A stretch of 57,964 nt of DNA from Ceratorhiza oryzae-sativae. Taxonomy: Eukaryota; Basidiomycota; Agaricomycetes; Cantharellales; Ceratobasidiaceae. The notes beneath the pieces are model-generated. The model did no database searches and was not told where the DNA came from. It saw only the letters and a list, made by a program, of their open reading frames with translations. This document shows, one piece after another, positions 23,085 through 34,971 of the stretch (the stretch's first letter is position 1; each line of letters starts with the position of its first letter). The stretch is taken from the NCBI GenBank assembly GCA_030998015.1, contig JARWMV010000078.1:1-57964 (forward strand), read 5' to 3'. The position numbers and the translations under genes are program-made.

Positions 23085-23228
23085 ACAGCTTAGCTAAATT
23101 AAACTCTCCTAGAGGTGAAGCGATCAGAAAATGGGGCAATTAATCAGTAGTAAAGTGTGATGTCATCCAGACTTTAGAAGCACCAAGCTTGGCCTAGCTC
23201 AGCTTTAGATCCTACGGGAAGCTAACCA
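23085..23228 (+). mobile_element. MITE family 1, diverged copy C
   Basis: The right half keeps TGTCATCCAGACTTTAG and ends TACGGGAAGCTAACCAG, matching copy A with many changes. The left terminus is eroded, so the start is approximate. Confidence 0.5.
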
Positions 23229-23786
23229 GTTACATGATGGAATGAAACGGAAATATGAACATAAACTGATTTTGTTGGTTCGCTCTGGACCATGCTGAAT
23301 CGTGCTGGATTATGCTGGACTGTATGGGATACCGTACCATCCCAGCCCCATCCACTGTTATCCGAGTGTTTCCAGCGCTTATTATTCCAGCACGATCTTA
23401 TGCAATCCATGGGTTATCCACTCCCATCCCGTGCTGACTAAATTTTTTGGAAGGGCGGGAGGGGGGTTGTAGAGATTATAACAAAGATATGTGTTTAAAC
23501 GATTTTTTTTGGCGCAGTAGTTATAGTGTCAGGATCTGCGTCCGGGATTGCAGGTGAGTGGACAGACGCAGTTTCGAAGCGGAACCTATTCTCATTTGAG
23601 CCCCAAGACAATTATAAGTCATCGGCCGGTCAATATGGAGCTGAATCCTAATGACTAATTATGTAAAGTTTTATTCATTCAGTGGTCATAATGATTTACA
23701 TAGGATGGAGATTATGCGAATATGAAATAACTGTGTGCCGGGATAGTGTTAATATGCTAAACTTTGAAGTCTCTGTGTAGGTTTTT

Positions 23787-24563
23787 TTAGATAGATCGAG
23801 GGCTCTCAATCAGTAAAGAGCGCGCAGAAGACTGTTCAACAGGATTGGTGGCCTCCGGAATACAGTGTAAATATTGTGGGTATTCAACCTCGTAACGGTT
23901 GACCTATCGTGATGTCAGCCCCAAATTCGGCATAAATATAAAGGCTAACATACCACTCCACAGAAGCAGAAAGTGTGGAGCGTTGGCTGGTTTTTTCTGA
24001 GAAACGTCCCAGTTTTGGTGAACACTACTCGAGCTGGGCTCTCCACATACTCGGTGCCCAGCTCATAGATTGGGTATTCGTACAAGTATTTGCGTTTGTC
24101 GTACTGGCAGACAGAATTGTCCCATCTGTACTATTACGCGATGTGACGCGTAAGCAAATCAAGATATATACCACCCCTAAAGACATACCCTCCTGCTGTT
24201 GGGGAATCTCAAGAGGTCCGTCCCGTCTATTTTATTTACGATCGCGGTTGCGCCTAAAAGCCATTGACGCCGAACCACAGCCCTCATTACATGAACGCTC
24301 TCAGGATTATCATGGACTGGGTCGCGATAAGCGCAGTTGCACCAAGCGTTATCCATGCGTAATTGCACTCACAGCTACATGTGTAGTTTGAAAAAACGTC
24401 TTGATGTAGTTCGCAGTCTTGCTACAGCGGTTCCTCAATTGATGAGACGATAGTTCGTGAATTTTGAAGAACCTACGCCTGCATTGTCAATACCGCAGTG
24501 CTCTCCTCGGGTGCAACATGAGAGTGTGGCAATGAACGCCAGAAGACGGTATGGCGAACGCAT
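23787..24563 (-). CDS. Secreted RNase T1/ribotoxin-like protein A1
   Basis: Small secreted protein that by motif belongs to the fungal RNase T1/ribotoxin superfamily (extracellular RNases). A five-exon model (24563-24477, 24421-24373, 24316-24189, 24130-23954, 23903-23787) is in phase throughout and gives 185 residues. Exon 1 is a signal peptide (YRLLAFIATLSCC). Exon 4 holds YEYPIYE, with the Glu where RNase T1 has its catalytic Glu (YEWPI), then SPARVVF, with the Arg where the family has its catalytic Arg, then FCFCGV. The expected His-Trp/Tyr region in exon 3 reads RRQWLL, so the usual His is Gln here. The final catalytic His was not found in the last exon, which may be mis-modelled. The gene is divergent from B1 and paralogous to A2, with four identical intron positions. 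Confidence 0.6.
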
Positions 24564-25099
24564 GGGGAATACTGAATCGGTGGGTGGCCGGCCACAACGG
24601 CCGATCTTATAGTGCGTTTCGGAGGGTCCCATTGGCAATTGTGAGCCGAGCTAGACCACAGCAGGGGTGTGGGCAATTTATGCCTGACGGCTGCTCATGG
24701 ACACGATGGCCGAGGCCAAGACCGCCGAGCGGAAAACGTGTCGATCCTTTGTTCCAGGTTAAAATAATGCTCGCCTACCTTTTGTCCCTGGGCAACGCGC
24801 CGTCAAGTGGAACTGACTTGTGTGCGGCACAGTACATCACACAAACACATCGTTATGTTTTACTGCTTGTGGAAGGCTGTATCTAGCATTTAGACGATCC
24901 CAAAATAATTGACTCGTGAGGGACAAAACTGAAGCTGTTCGGGACTGCAAAAGCGCCATGCCAATTGTATCAGGGAGTGTGTGCTCGACACATCCATCTG
25001 AACGGAGCCGAATTCAGCGCACCCTGGGGTTATAAATCAAATCGGATTTCCTCGTGTTAGTCTCTCTGCCCACCCCTTACCAACTTGGAACGTATCGCC
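24564..25099. promoter_or_regulatory. Shared divergent promoter of pair 1 (A1/B1)
   Basis: 536 bp separate the start codons of A1(-) and B1(+). TATA-like elements stand on both sides: CTATAAG at 24606-24612 (minus) and TATAAAT at 25031-25037 (plus). The corresponding region of pair 2 is 453 bp with the same arrangement. Confidence 0.5.
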
Positions 25100-25795
25100 A
25101 TGTGGATCCCCGCTGCTTGGGTGTCAGCTCTCATTGCTTCAAGAACTGCAGTTGGGGTGATCCAAGTCTACCGCAAATACTCGAGCTAGTGTTGACGTTA
25201 TTTGTCAGCCAGTTGAAACCCTCACGCTCAATGTACCTGTTCAGTCATCCTACTGCCAACGTACGTGAATATATTTCCAATTCGAATTCGCCAGGCTGTT
25301 TAGCTAAATAATGTTTTCGAAAAAAAAAGTTGGGGACCAGATCTATCAGTTCGCGTCAGAGTACATAAACCTGAACTTCATGCAAGTAATGGAAAATCGC
25401 TACGAAAAATGCAAAGGAAAGAAACATTCTGGATGTTTATCGAGCGTCGACAAGAATAAGCTACTTCCGGTAAGCTGAACTCCAGGGGATCAACGGTCAA
25501 AAATTGTACTGATGGCCATGTAGCCCTCCACTTCGGATAGGGATCTCGTTTCTTACATTATCCCTCATCCCGTCCTGAAGGACAATCGGCCTTTTCATAT
25601 CGTTTTTACGACGCCAACTTTCATGATTAACCAAGAAGACCATAAACATTATTATCTAGCTTCTTTTCTAGGCGTAGTGAGTGTCTCCTCGTAGGCTTGT
25701 ATCTGGAGGCTGAGAAACCCGCGCTTAAACAGTACACTGAAACCGTGCTAGGGGGGGAGTTGACGGCGTGCGCCATCAAGCGCCCAATATCGTAG
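25100..25795 (+). CDS. Small Cys-containing protein B1, unknown family
   Basis: I do not recognise the family. Exon 1 is 19 codons, MWIPAAWVSALIASRTAVG, moderately hydrophobic and perhaps a signal peptide. Later exons give LTLNVPVQSSYCQ; a block with QIYQFASEYI and ENRYEKCKGKKHSGC; then RPFHIVFTTPTFMINQ with HYYLASFLG; and a last exon YTETVLGGELTACAIKRPIS with the stop at 25793. B2 at 27587-28295 matches every exon and every intron position. The second intron ends in AAAAAG, an unusual acceptor. Four Cys are conserved between the copies and could form two disulphides. The pairing with an RNase-like neighbour in both copies suggests a linked function (partner, inhibitor or co-secreted protein), which is inference. 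Confidence 0.55.
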
Positions 25796-26364
25796 ACCCA
25801 TGACTAATTTTCTCCAATTTCACGTTTGTAAAAGAGGAATGGCTTTGTTCAGAATTACCTGGACCAAATTGTAGCATATGTACGATGGTGACTTGAGGGT
25901 CCCCCCCGAAGCACCTGCCGGAAATGGATCGAATGCTAACTATCGTCCGCTGGCTGCCGGCCAGCCCGCAGACCCCGAATCTACGGTCCGGAAATGTGAC
26001 GGCCTCATGGCTCATTAAGTAACCGCTTTGTAGCCGTCGTTTGGTGGGTTAGTAAGGTCTTACAGCATTTTCCGCGCGTTTTCGTTGACATTAACCACAG
26101 CATCTGAAGAGTGGAGGACCAAATGCAGCCCAGACTTCACGGGATTATTTTCGCCCTCACATTTCTCGCTTTTATTAAACCAAATATCCTTTCTCATCGT
26201 GTCTCATGAAAAACAGGGCGGCCAAATAAGACAAAGGCGATTATATGCCGAAACAACAACCAGATTCTACGTCCAGAAGTTTGTGTGACATGCAGGTTAA
26301 GATATCAATATAGGTGGAGCCAGGCGTTCTACAGGCGATGAGCATTCTCCAACCAAGCGAACTT
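25796..26364. other. Spacer between pair 1 and pair 2
   Basis: No gene is recognised. The stretch holds the convergent 3' ends of B1 and A2; the A2 end is uncertain and may reach into it. Confidence 0.4.
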
Positions 26365-27133
26365 TTACTCCTCGTCCTCAAATACCGCAGAATCGTCAAG
26401 ATCTTGTTGGGCGGCTGCACCTACTGGGTTGCAGTGGAAGTATGATGTATCTTTAGCATGGCGATATTGATAGTTAACCTTTGGATGTGTGAGCGGCACA
26501 TTGAATACACGGAATGGACAAGACTCACAACACCACAGAACGAGTAGGTGTAGAGCTTTGGTTCATCCAGCCGAGTGAAAGTTCCAGTCCCGGCAAACAC
26601 GATGCTCGCGGGGCTTTTGGTTTGGCTGGTGCCTCCCTCATAGATTGGATACTCGTACAAATATTCTCGCCCGGCACAGACTGTGTTATCCCATTCGTAC
26701 TATCGTGTAACAAGGCGTTCAGGTAAGTAGCTAACACAGACGATACCGCTGGCGTACCTCAGGCTCGTTCGGCATCTTTCTAAGGTCTGTGTCTGTCAAG
26801 CGGTTCGCCGCTGCTGTGGCAGCCTGATGCCAGTGCCTTCTCACTTGACTCTTATTGATGAGTAGTTTTTTCGCGCCACCTGGGACTTTGTTTGAGGTAT
26901 CAGGTTAATCAATTCCAGGAAATGCGGTGAATAGACACTAACATCGGCACTTGTAGGTTGAAAAGACGTCGTAGTGGAGCTCGCAATCTTTCTATCAGAA
27001 AGGTTCAGTTCTGCACTACATTGTCTATTCAGTGAGAGGGGCTTACCCTCGAGCCGTCCATTCCGCAGTTCGCTCCCAGCACTGGATAGATGATACTAGC
27101 ACAGGCCAAAAGCACGCTGAACGAGAAACGCAT
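26365..27133 (-). CDS. Secreted RNase T1/ribotoxin-like protein A2
   Basis: Paralogue of A1 with matching exons: signal peptide MRFSFSVLLACASIIYPVLG, then the exon with KDCELHYDVFSTYKC (A1: QDCELHQDVFSNYTC), the exon with RRHWHQAATAAANRL, and the exon with YEYPIYEGG, SPASIVF and SFCGV. The Glu of YEYP is kept. The Arg seen in A1 at SPAR is Ser here, while the His of RRHW, which is Gln in A1, is present. Each copy therefore lacks a different residue expected in an active RNase of this superfamily. The last exon and stop are uncertain; 26365 is one option. A TATA-like ATATAAAA (minus) at 27195-27202 lies about 60 bp upstream. Confidence 0.58.
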
Positions 27134-27586
27134 TGATAGTATTGAGTGGGTGTGTTGAGAGGGAATGCTTTTCGTCAGTCCATATACTCTCCCGTTTTAT
27201 ATCTCCTCATCGGGATCTCGGGGCAGCCATAACCGCTGACGTGAAATTGATGGAAATCTTTGGAACTCTTATGCCGAGGCGGGAAGGAACCTTCCGGACA
27301 CTTACCGAATGCTTCTTGGCGTCGTGCCCGGCGTCTGTCGGTGCGGAGTTGAGCCAGCCGCCCCGGCTGCTGGGACAAAGAGGAATTTTGACCATAAAAG
27401 TATACCGGGGTTCGCATTGCCGGTTATGAACGAGCAGAATCCGTAGCTGACCAAGTAGCCCCATGCTGAACCGTCTCAGTGGGGAGCGGCCATAAAAGCA
27501 AGCAGATGTTCCGGAATCGTTCTACCAAAACCCCCTCGCTCACTCTCTCACTCCCTCTCTCTCGTACCAAACTACGCAGCTTTACT
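27134..27586. promoter_or_regulatory. Shared divergent promoter of pair 2 (A2/B2)
   Basis: 453 bp between the divergent start codons. TATA-like sequences are at 27195-27202 (minus) and CATAAAAG near 27491 (plus), and a CT-rich tract (27535-27562) precedes the B2 start. Confidence 0.5.
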
Positions 27587-28295
27587 ATGTGGATTCCTGC
27601 AGCTTGGATCTCGGCCATCATGGCTACACAAAAGTTGGCCGCGGTAATTGGTTCATATCCTCTGAATATCCGATATTAATTTCCTTATTTTCAGCCCGCT
27701 GAGATGCTTGCGCTCAACCTGCCAGTTCAATCATCCTGGTGCAACCGTATGGATATGACTTTATGCATTTCTTTTCTGGGGAGAGCTGATCAACATGTTT
27801 CAGTGAACGGGGTGGCTTATACTTTCAGCTCTGAATCGATCGACAACAGCATTATTCAGGCGCTGAAGAGGGACTATGAGCATTGCAACGAGAAAGAAAA
27901 GTCTGGATGCGCCGTTGAATTTGACGTGAAAAAGCTGCAACCGGTAAGCGACGCGACTCGAGCCCCCGTGAGAGCATCGACTGATAAAAGGACTGTTCAG
28001 CCTATCAGGTCGAGCAAGCAGTTGGTATATGCGTCGATCAAGGCACCCGAAGTTGGGAATAGGCGGCCGTTCCGCATGGTGTTCACAGCACCGATGGCAA
28101 TGACGAACCAGCAGAGCCAGAAACTGTTTTATGTATCCACGTTCAAGGGCTTGGTGAGTTTCTTCCGATGCTGTCTCGTGGACTGTTCTCTGACAATCTA
28201 CAATGGCCTAGTACGTCGCGCCTAATCCTAATGGAAATATGACGGAATGTACCCTCGAGTACCGCAGGCCTTCACAGTTGGATATGCTCGACTAG
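27587..28295 (+). CDS. Small Cys-containing protein B2, unknown family
   Basis: Paralogue of B1. Exon 1 is again 19 codons, MWIPAAWISAIMATQKLAA, spliced to ALNLPVQSSWCN, then across an intron (GTATGG..TTTCAG) to NGVAYTFSSESIDNSI and RDYEHCNEKEKSGC. The next exon has RPFRMVFTAPMAMTNQ and LFYVSTFKGL, and the last has MTECTLEYRRPSQLD with the stop at 28293-28295. Estimated length is about 170 residues. Conservation of four Cys and of the R-P-F-(R/H)-(M/I)-V-F-T-(A/T)-P core suggests a folded domain under constraint. No motif identifies an enzyme. Confidence 0.6.
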
Positions 28296-28667
28296 CGTAG
28301 TTGGATTGGCTCGGTAGTTCTGTGCTTTCGGATCCCCTATCTGTAATTTCCAAGCAGAGATAATATGATGGTTATAGAGCGAGTACCAGAAAATTCAGCC
28401 CTTTGAGAGTCGACAAGTTTTCAAGCATTAGCTGCGCACGAATGTTCAGGAGCCAACAGCACAATAACCTGGTGGTGCTTTGCCACTTGAGATCCACGTG
28501 ATCGTGCCCCGCCGAGGGTTCAACAAGGTGCATTCACATATCAGGGAGCAAGTACAAAAAATGGAGTTTCAAGCAACTAGGATACAGTTGAGGGGAACGC
28601 AATCATTCTAGAGAAAAAAAAAAAAGGAATAAAAAATAGGGAACCTATCCCCGAACCGCGACATACG
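28296..28667. other. Intergenic, nothing recognised
   Basis: Convergent 3' region of B2 and the multipass protein gene, with a poly-A run at 28614-28625. Confidence 0.45.
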
Positions 28668-29677
28668 CTATCGCCCCGCCTTCTCGGCATCACTCGACTT
28701 GGCTTGCGGCTTGTATGTGTACTTGCCCTGCTCATGTATGACATTCCAAATATCCAGCAGTTGTTGACCAATCATGATCACGCCCAACGTTTGACCGTAC
28801 GTCCATTTCGACAAGTCATCACGCACGCTTGGGTTTCGCGCGACCGTGAGCTCGGTCATGATGATGAGATAGACGAGGCACAGAAAGCCAATGAAGCCAC
28901 CGAATCGCGAGACGCGCGTAATTCCACCTCCGCTTGGACCGAGGTCGTATCCGTATTCTAGGATGGACAATCAGATCGGGGAACGAAATGTAAAGGAGCC
29001 GAAAGAAAAAAAACCCCATACCGCTCTGCATCTCTAGTATGACTGTCACTTCGACGTTGTGCACCTTGGTCTCGGCTGCGCCGTATTTATAGTACTTCCA
29101 AAGGTTCTCTATGACAGTCCAGGCGGAAACGATCGAAAGAACCCCGCCGAATGCGGAGAAAACGAGTAAAGCAAAGATCCGAATCCCGTTGTTGGTTGCC
29201 GATATTGATTTTCCGAAGACGACCATGACTGTGTCGATGTTGGCTGTGCAGTCGGCGATGGGGATTTTTTCAAATGGCTCGAGTCCAAAGGTGGATGAAG
29301 CGCTCCAGACTTGGATTCCCCAATAACACCAGAGTGACGTGAAGAGAAAAGAGGCAATCTGAACCGAGACCCCGAGTGTTTGAATCTACGGAATGAGGGT
29401 TTGACGTTGGGGAAGGGGCTAGATGCAAGGAAGCACTTACGTATCGGTAGTTGATTGTGACAAAAATTGCCATGAAGGTTGTCAACTGTCAAGCCAACCC
29501 TTGAGATCTACAATCCACGCGAGAGAGGTGGAAGATACGCACCATGGTGGACATGATGCCATCAAACATGCTCAACCCGCCGTGTTGCCACTGAGCGATA
29601 CTCGATGCGATGAGTGCGCACGATACAACATAAATCGTTCGGGACGTGTCGCGAAAGGCGAGGTTGTCGTCGGGCAT
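28668..29677 (-). CDS. Multipass membrane protein, unknown function
   Basis: Not identified with a named family. The model starts MPDDNLAFRDTSRTIYVVSC at 29677 and ends DAEKAGR at 28668, with three or four short introns. Five or six hydrophobic spans are visible: TIYVVSCALIASSIAQW, LTTFMAIFVTINYRY, VQIASFLFTSLWCYWGIQVW, IFALLVFSAFGGVLSIVSAW, GFIGFLCLVYLIIMTELTV and GQTLGVIMIGQQLLDIW. The tail is short and Lys/Glu-rich, probably cytosolic. Long exons stay open and the gene looks intact. Similar small multipass proteins are common and mostly uncharacterised in Agaricomycetes. Confidence 0.7.
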
Positions 29678-30871
29678 GGCGGATGATGCGACCTTGAGTG
29701 ATGAGGACGTAAGTGGTTGTGAATCGTGTGTGGGGGTGTGGGGATAGGCAGGCGTACTATGCTTATGAGGGTTTGAGCGTAGATTGCTACTCGGACCTAT
29801 TTTAAACGTTTTTTTGGTTCGTGAGATTCGGGGATAAGGGGGGTTTTGGCTGGAATGGACTTACGCCGATGCCCTAAGCATATACGTTAGAGTTTATGTG
29901 GCTGCGGTGAATCAAACAAGGTGAAAAAACGCACAGATATGTCCGGGTTTGAACTGATGTTATTACACATATCCACTGCTGCATCTGACGCTTGACATAC
30001 GAAGCTCATGGTTTACGTATGTGGATATCGAGGACCATAGTAACACGAGCCAAGTGGGATGTGGCCTTTTTATACAGTGGACAAAGAAAGGACAGCCTCG
30101 CGCGTGTCTGACAAAGGATCTGGCGCCACTGGCTCAAAGAGGTAATAATTACCGAGGGAGTACTTCATCCCTCTGCAGTGATGCTTGAGAGTATTTGAGC
30201 TCTTCAGACGGAATGAAACTGGACGAATGGGGGTTAAACATTTTGTCCGCGTTGGATGCGGGAAACGCTGGAACTCCGAGAGTGCCAAACTTGACCAAGC
30301 CATGGCAAATGCTAAGTGCCCGGATATGGGTGGTGCCATTGCGCCCCAATGGTGTTTTATGCAGCTATAGAAATACGCAGAGGTGCATCCCGCATGAACA
30401 GCTTGGGGTGTTGCTGTTCCAACTGGGTGCTTTGGCTGCGCAAGGGAATGTTCTGTGGTTGACGAGTCACGTTTTGTGTCTCGTGAATCCGTTGCGGTGC
30501 TGGGTGTCGATTAGCGGACTGGCTTTGAGCACTGCGACGAGTGCACATGAAGCCCCAAAGAAACCGACGACTGAATGAGCGACAGGGCAATGGATTCGGT
30601 TGATCACGCAAATGAACGAGCCGAGCCAGGCACGCGCATAAATTCAGAAAAAAAAAAAGGGAAGGTGACCATCGACCTGCCATAGATAGCGAGCCGGGCG
30701 AACCAAGGCACAGCGCCTGCTCGGGAGGTTAGGCCCCGGGGGATGGAGGATAGTTCGGGGGGCAGTGCGGCTGTGCACGGACCATGCTCAGGGTCCGTTT
30801 GCGCGTGTTGAAATGGCGCTGGCTGGGGCAGGTTCAGCGCAACCCCCACACCACCCGCACCACACACCATC
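29678..30871. other. Divergent promoter region, multipass protein / RHO1
   Basis: 1.2 kb with no accepted gene. Frames at 30070-30578 on both strands overlap one another and show no domain. The last 120 bp before RHO1 are C/A-rich (CCACACCACCCGCACCACACACC), as is usual for 5' leaders of highly expressed fungal genes. Confidence 0.5.
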
Positions 30872-31753
<882 letters not shown>

Positions 31754-33050
31754 GGGCGCCTACCCAACCCCAGCCAGCCTCGTTTCATATCACGCCACAT
31801 TGCCCGCATCCCCATCTACCCTACCTCATTCCGCTTCTGGGCTTCATTTTCTCTTATATTTTCTTCTCTCGTCTTGTTTTTGTGCAGCGTGAAGCGACGG
31901 GCACGGGACAGTCGACACGGCATGATGTGATGAACCGGGCTTGGTTTCTGTTGTTTCATGCTCGAGATACATTTAATGACGATGCTTCTTTTTATAAACT
32001 ATCAACCAACCTCGTGTGATGTGACAACCATTGGTGATTCCCGTCGCTCTCGGTGGCCTTACGTAAGATAGGCGAACACGGCTATGACGGCATTGGACGT
32101 CTTGTTGCCGCGTTTCGGTGTCCTCGCGCGGTGACAGTGAGTGTTGTGTTATGTGAATGACATGAGTCGATGTGATTGGCGGACTCGCCTTTTGGGCTTA
32201 TCGTACGCGTGTATTTGCGATGGACGGCCGGGGCCGAATGCCGTTTTGGCTCGGTTAGCACTGGTTTATGAACGGAGAGACTATATATAGATATATGCGA
32301 AAGTCATGTCTCGTGGCGGGGGTGGCCGCGGAATAGCACATGGAGGACTGTTTTCCGTATCGCTTGGCCGTTGCTTTGGGCACATCTAGTCGCTTGACCA
32401 ACGCAGCTTGTTGAGCACGGTCATTTTGGGCAAGCGTTCATCTCAACACATGCCTACATGCGCGCAACTTTTCGGGTGAATCAAACGAACAATGCGGCCA
32501 AATTTAGTGCTCGGGGTCTAAACGAAACAAAACAAATACCCATTCGTTTGTCCAAGCGCACAGCGGCGGCTATCCCGACGTGCGCAGCGTTTGTTGATCT
32601 ACAGCGCTTGAATACTATCGCGAGGTGCACAGGAATATACTTCGAACTGGATGGGCGTGATCTCGGATGATAGCCCAACAGGTGTTTATGATACGTTGCC
32701 CTTGTTGGCATCGGCGCCCGTGTTCCGGATTTGGCTTGCCACTTGCTCAACTTGGACGTGTGATTTTGCTGTGGATGGTTGTGGCTAGTGTGTGGGCTTG
32801 GTGAGAGTGATGTATTCAACTAAAGGGCTCAGCCGTGTTGTAGAGACTAGCCGCCGTTTGTAGAATCTATGCGCATACATTAGACCGTTGGGAGCGCTTT
32901 GGGTTGGTTGCTCTGCCGTTGTGGGTGGCTAAAGCCAAGGTCGAGTTGGATTATAAAAACCTGTCGAGGGATGCTTGAAACTTCACCACTCTTCTCAGCC
33001 TTTTCGCATATATTCTACTTTCAACACCTTCGATTCATTTCCACTCGAAT
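31754..33050. other. RHO1 3' region and orphan gene promoter
   Basis: No gene is recognised over 1.3 kb. The proximal part is probably 3' UTR of RHO1. Confidence 0.5.
32952..32958 (+). promoter_or_regulatory. TATA box of the orphan gene
   Basis: TATAAAA, 93 bp upstream of the ATG at 33051, followed by a pyrimidine-rich leader. This is a typical arrangement. Confidence 0.5.
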
Positions 33051-33509
33051 ATGAGCCGACGATACTCTAGCGACATTAGAGATGATTTGGAGGAAACGGT
33101 CCAAAGGATCCTCCTTGTTGGCCGAGATGAAGATCCTTTCAATCCAGCTTCCACCTACGACTGGAGCTTGGTCCTCGATTTCGGAGCTCTACGTGGCGTA
33201 GAGGTCGTATATAGAAGCATCAGCGAGCGCCGCCCAGCCGCGACAAGCATCGATATGTGGGAGATTGACGTATCCGAGCATTGCCGTGTGATCCGCTCCA
33301 ACATTTACAGCCCTCGTCCGATCGTCAAAGATGTCGTGGACGCACTGTCCGGTTACTCGGCCTCGGTTCCGGACTATTATGGAACGGCCGCGTCTTTGAG
33401 TTGGTGTCTTGGCTCTGTGAATTATCTCGAAGAACGTGGCATCGTCCGTCCGGGGATGCACTCTGAGCTACAGAGCCAGCTGCAGCCTCGAGCGTGGATG
33501 GCTATGTGA
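33051..33509 (+). CDS. Intronless orphan gene, 152 residues
   Basis: Not recognised. It starts MSRRYSSDIRDDLEETVQRI and ends LQPRAWMAM. The protein is soluble, mildly acidic, and has no signal peptide, membrane span or Cys pattern. Visible blocks are YDWSLVLDFGALRGVEVVYR and VKDVVDALSGYSASVPDYYG. It is called because a long frame begins at an ATG with a TATA box and a pyrimidine-rich leader in the right places, and because the frame needs no introns. Being intronless in an intron-rich genome may point to a young or transferred gene, but that is inference. Confidence 0.5.
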   Translation: MSRRYSSDIRDDLEETVQRILLVGRDEDPFNPASTYDWSLVLDFGALRGVEVVYRSISERRPAATSIDMWEIDVSEHCRVIRSNIYSPRPIVKDVVDALSGYSASVPDYYGTAASLSWCLGSVNYLEERGIVRPGMHSELQSQLQPRAWMAM

Positions 33510-34971
33510 CTACTAGCTATGGTCGTTGGGTTTAGTATTAGGTAAGCTCAAGTGCAGGCTGGTCTCTGATGTATGCGTGATGGCTGATCATTTTGGGCTT
33601 AGTGAGTGCCCAGAGTGCATGGTGCATTGCTCGCGCCTTTGTTTGTAGTGATTTGAATTTTTATTGTAAATTTATGAACTATTATGAAATGAATCAGCCC
33701 CAGTCGGCTATGATGGTCGCAGGCGAGAGGACATGGATGCATTGTGCCTCTGGGCGAAAGCTGATCACGGTTACGACATTCAGGACCCAATGCTACTCCG
33801 TATGACCACATGTCCAGTCATTAAGTTAATCGCTGTTTTGTGGAGGACTTGGTGCTCCCGAAGAAAACTAGAAGCCGTTCATCTGGCCCAGGGTTGTTTG
33901 ACCAATTTTTACGGACGTCCATGATCAAGTAGAGGGCCACTTGGTTGATGGCACGTGTTGTAGTTAAATGCCTTGCTCTAGCGCAAATCATCCCTTTGGA
34001 AACCCCCCGGAGCGCGGATTGTGAAGACCCACCATGGGGCAGCAAGCGCAACGCGCACGTACGACTTGCTCAGAGCCGCATTAAATAACACTGAGGCCTT
34101 CCTGAACATGTCTCCGTTTGCCAGAGAAATGGGAGCGAGCACGTGCGTTCCACAGGTCGTCTGGCAGGTTTCTCCCGCCTCTACGATGATAGGAACATAG
34201 ACTGACTCGAGCTATGGAACTCGAATGTCGTGCATTTCACTAGGACCCGGCGCGTCCGAATCTGTCTTGAAGTAACCAACGCCAAAATCAGCCATGCCAC
34301 TGCGACTTCTAGATGCTGTTGGGAATTCGGTCTTACAGCGCTTATGGCGCATGTGTGGCTGACTGTACAGTACCATCGGGCATTTAGCCTCCAGGTCGAT
34401 TTTTCGTGTACCGCCTCCTCCATTGTACTCGACGATACTCGTTTCCCATCATTTCGTGTCACCTGTAAAAGATGCCAAATCGATGGTATGGTGAGCCAAA
34501 GGAGGCGCAGGATGAGTCTAGTTATTCAAAGGCGCCGGCGTTTCTAGTGGTGGGAGCTACAGTGGGGCGGTGTCGCAATTGTCACGAGCCAATTTGCATG
34601 TCGATTCAATGGTCGAGATAGATGGGATCCACGGAGAATTTCTATCGAAGCAGGCATCGGATTGGCCTGTCCGGTCGAGGATGCTACATTCCCCAATGAA
34701 GGCAATGCCGGAAGCGACACAGCGATTAGCACTCCCTGATTAATTCAAGTGGTGCGTCGATTCAAAGGTAACGGTTGGGGGAAATTCAAGCTCTCAGCTG
34801 GATTGAATTAGATGTGGGAAGGAGGATGAGCGAGACCTCAGACCACAAAGACGCCAGGACTCTGTCAAACGCCAATCCAGCATTGCGATCGCACGGCAGG
34901 GGAACAGCCTTGCTGCGCGATGATCATTCATTTCACCATTCTTGCGAAGAATTATTGAACTCAGTAAAAGC
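33510..34971. other. Intergenic, possible upstream exons of the CHAT gene
   Basis: No gene can be assigned with confidence. Frames around 34560-34970 could hold further 5' exons of the TPR-CHAT gene, but no domain or splice chain convinced me. Confidence 0.4.

Larger units (their letters stand above)
21507..23786. other. Gene-poor stretch with MITEs
   Basis: No gene is recognised. It contains MITE copies at 22571-22724 and 23085-23228. Around 23285-23440 there are several imperfect direct and inverted copies of a GTGCTGGA / TCCAGCAC motif of unknown meaning. A 112-codon frame at 22169-22507 has no supporting features. Confidence 0.5.

Noticed and set aside
30070..30578. Overlapping frames on both strands upstream of RHO1
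   Set aside because: They overlap one another on opposite strands and none has domain content or a splice chain.
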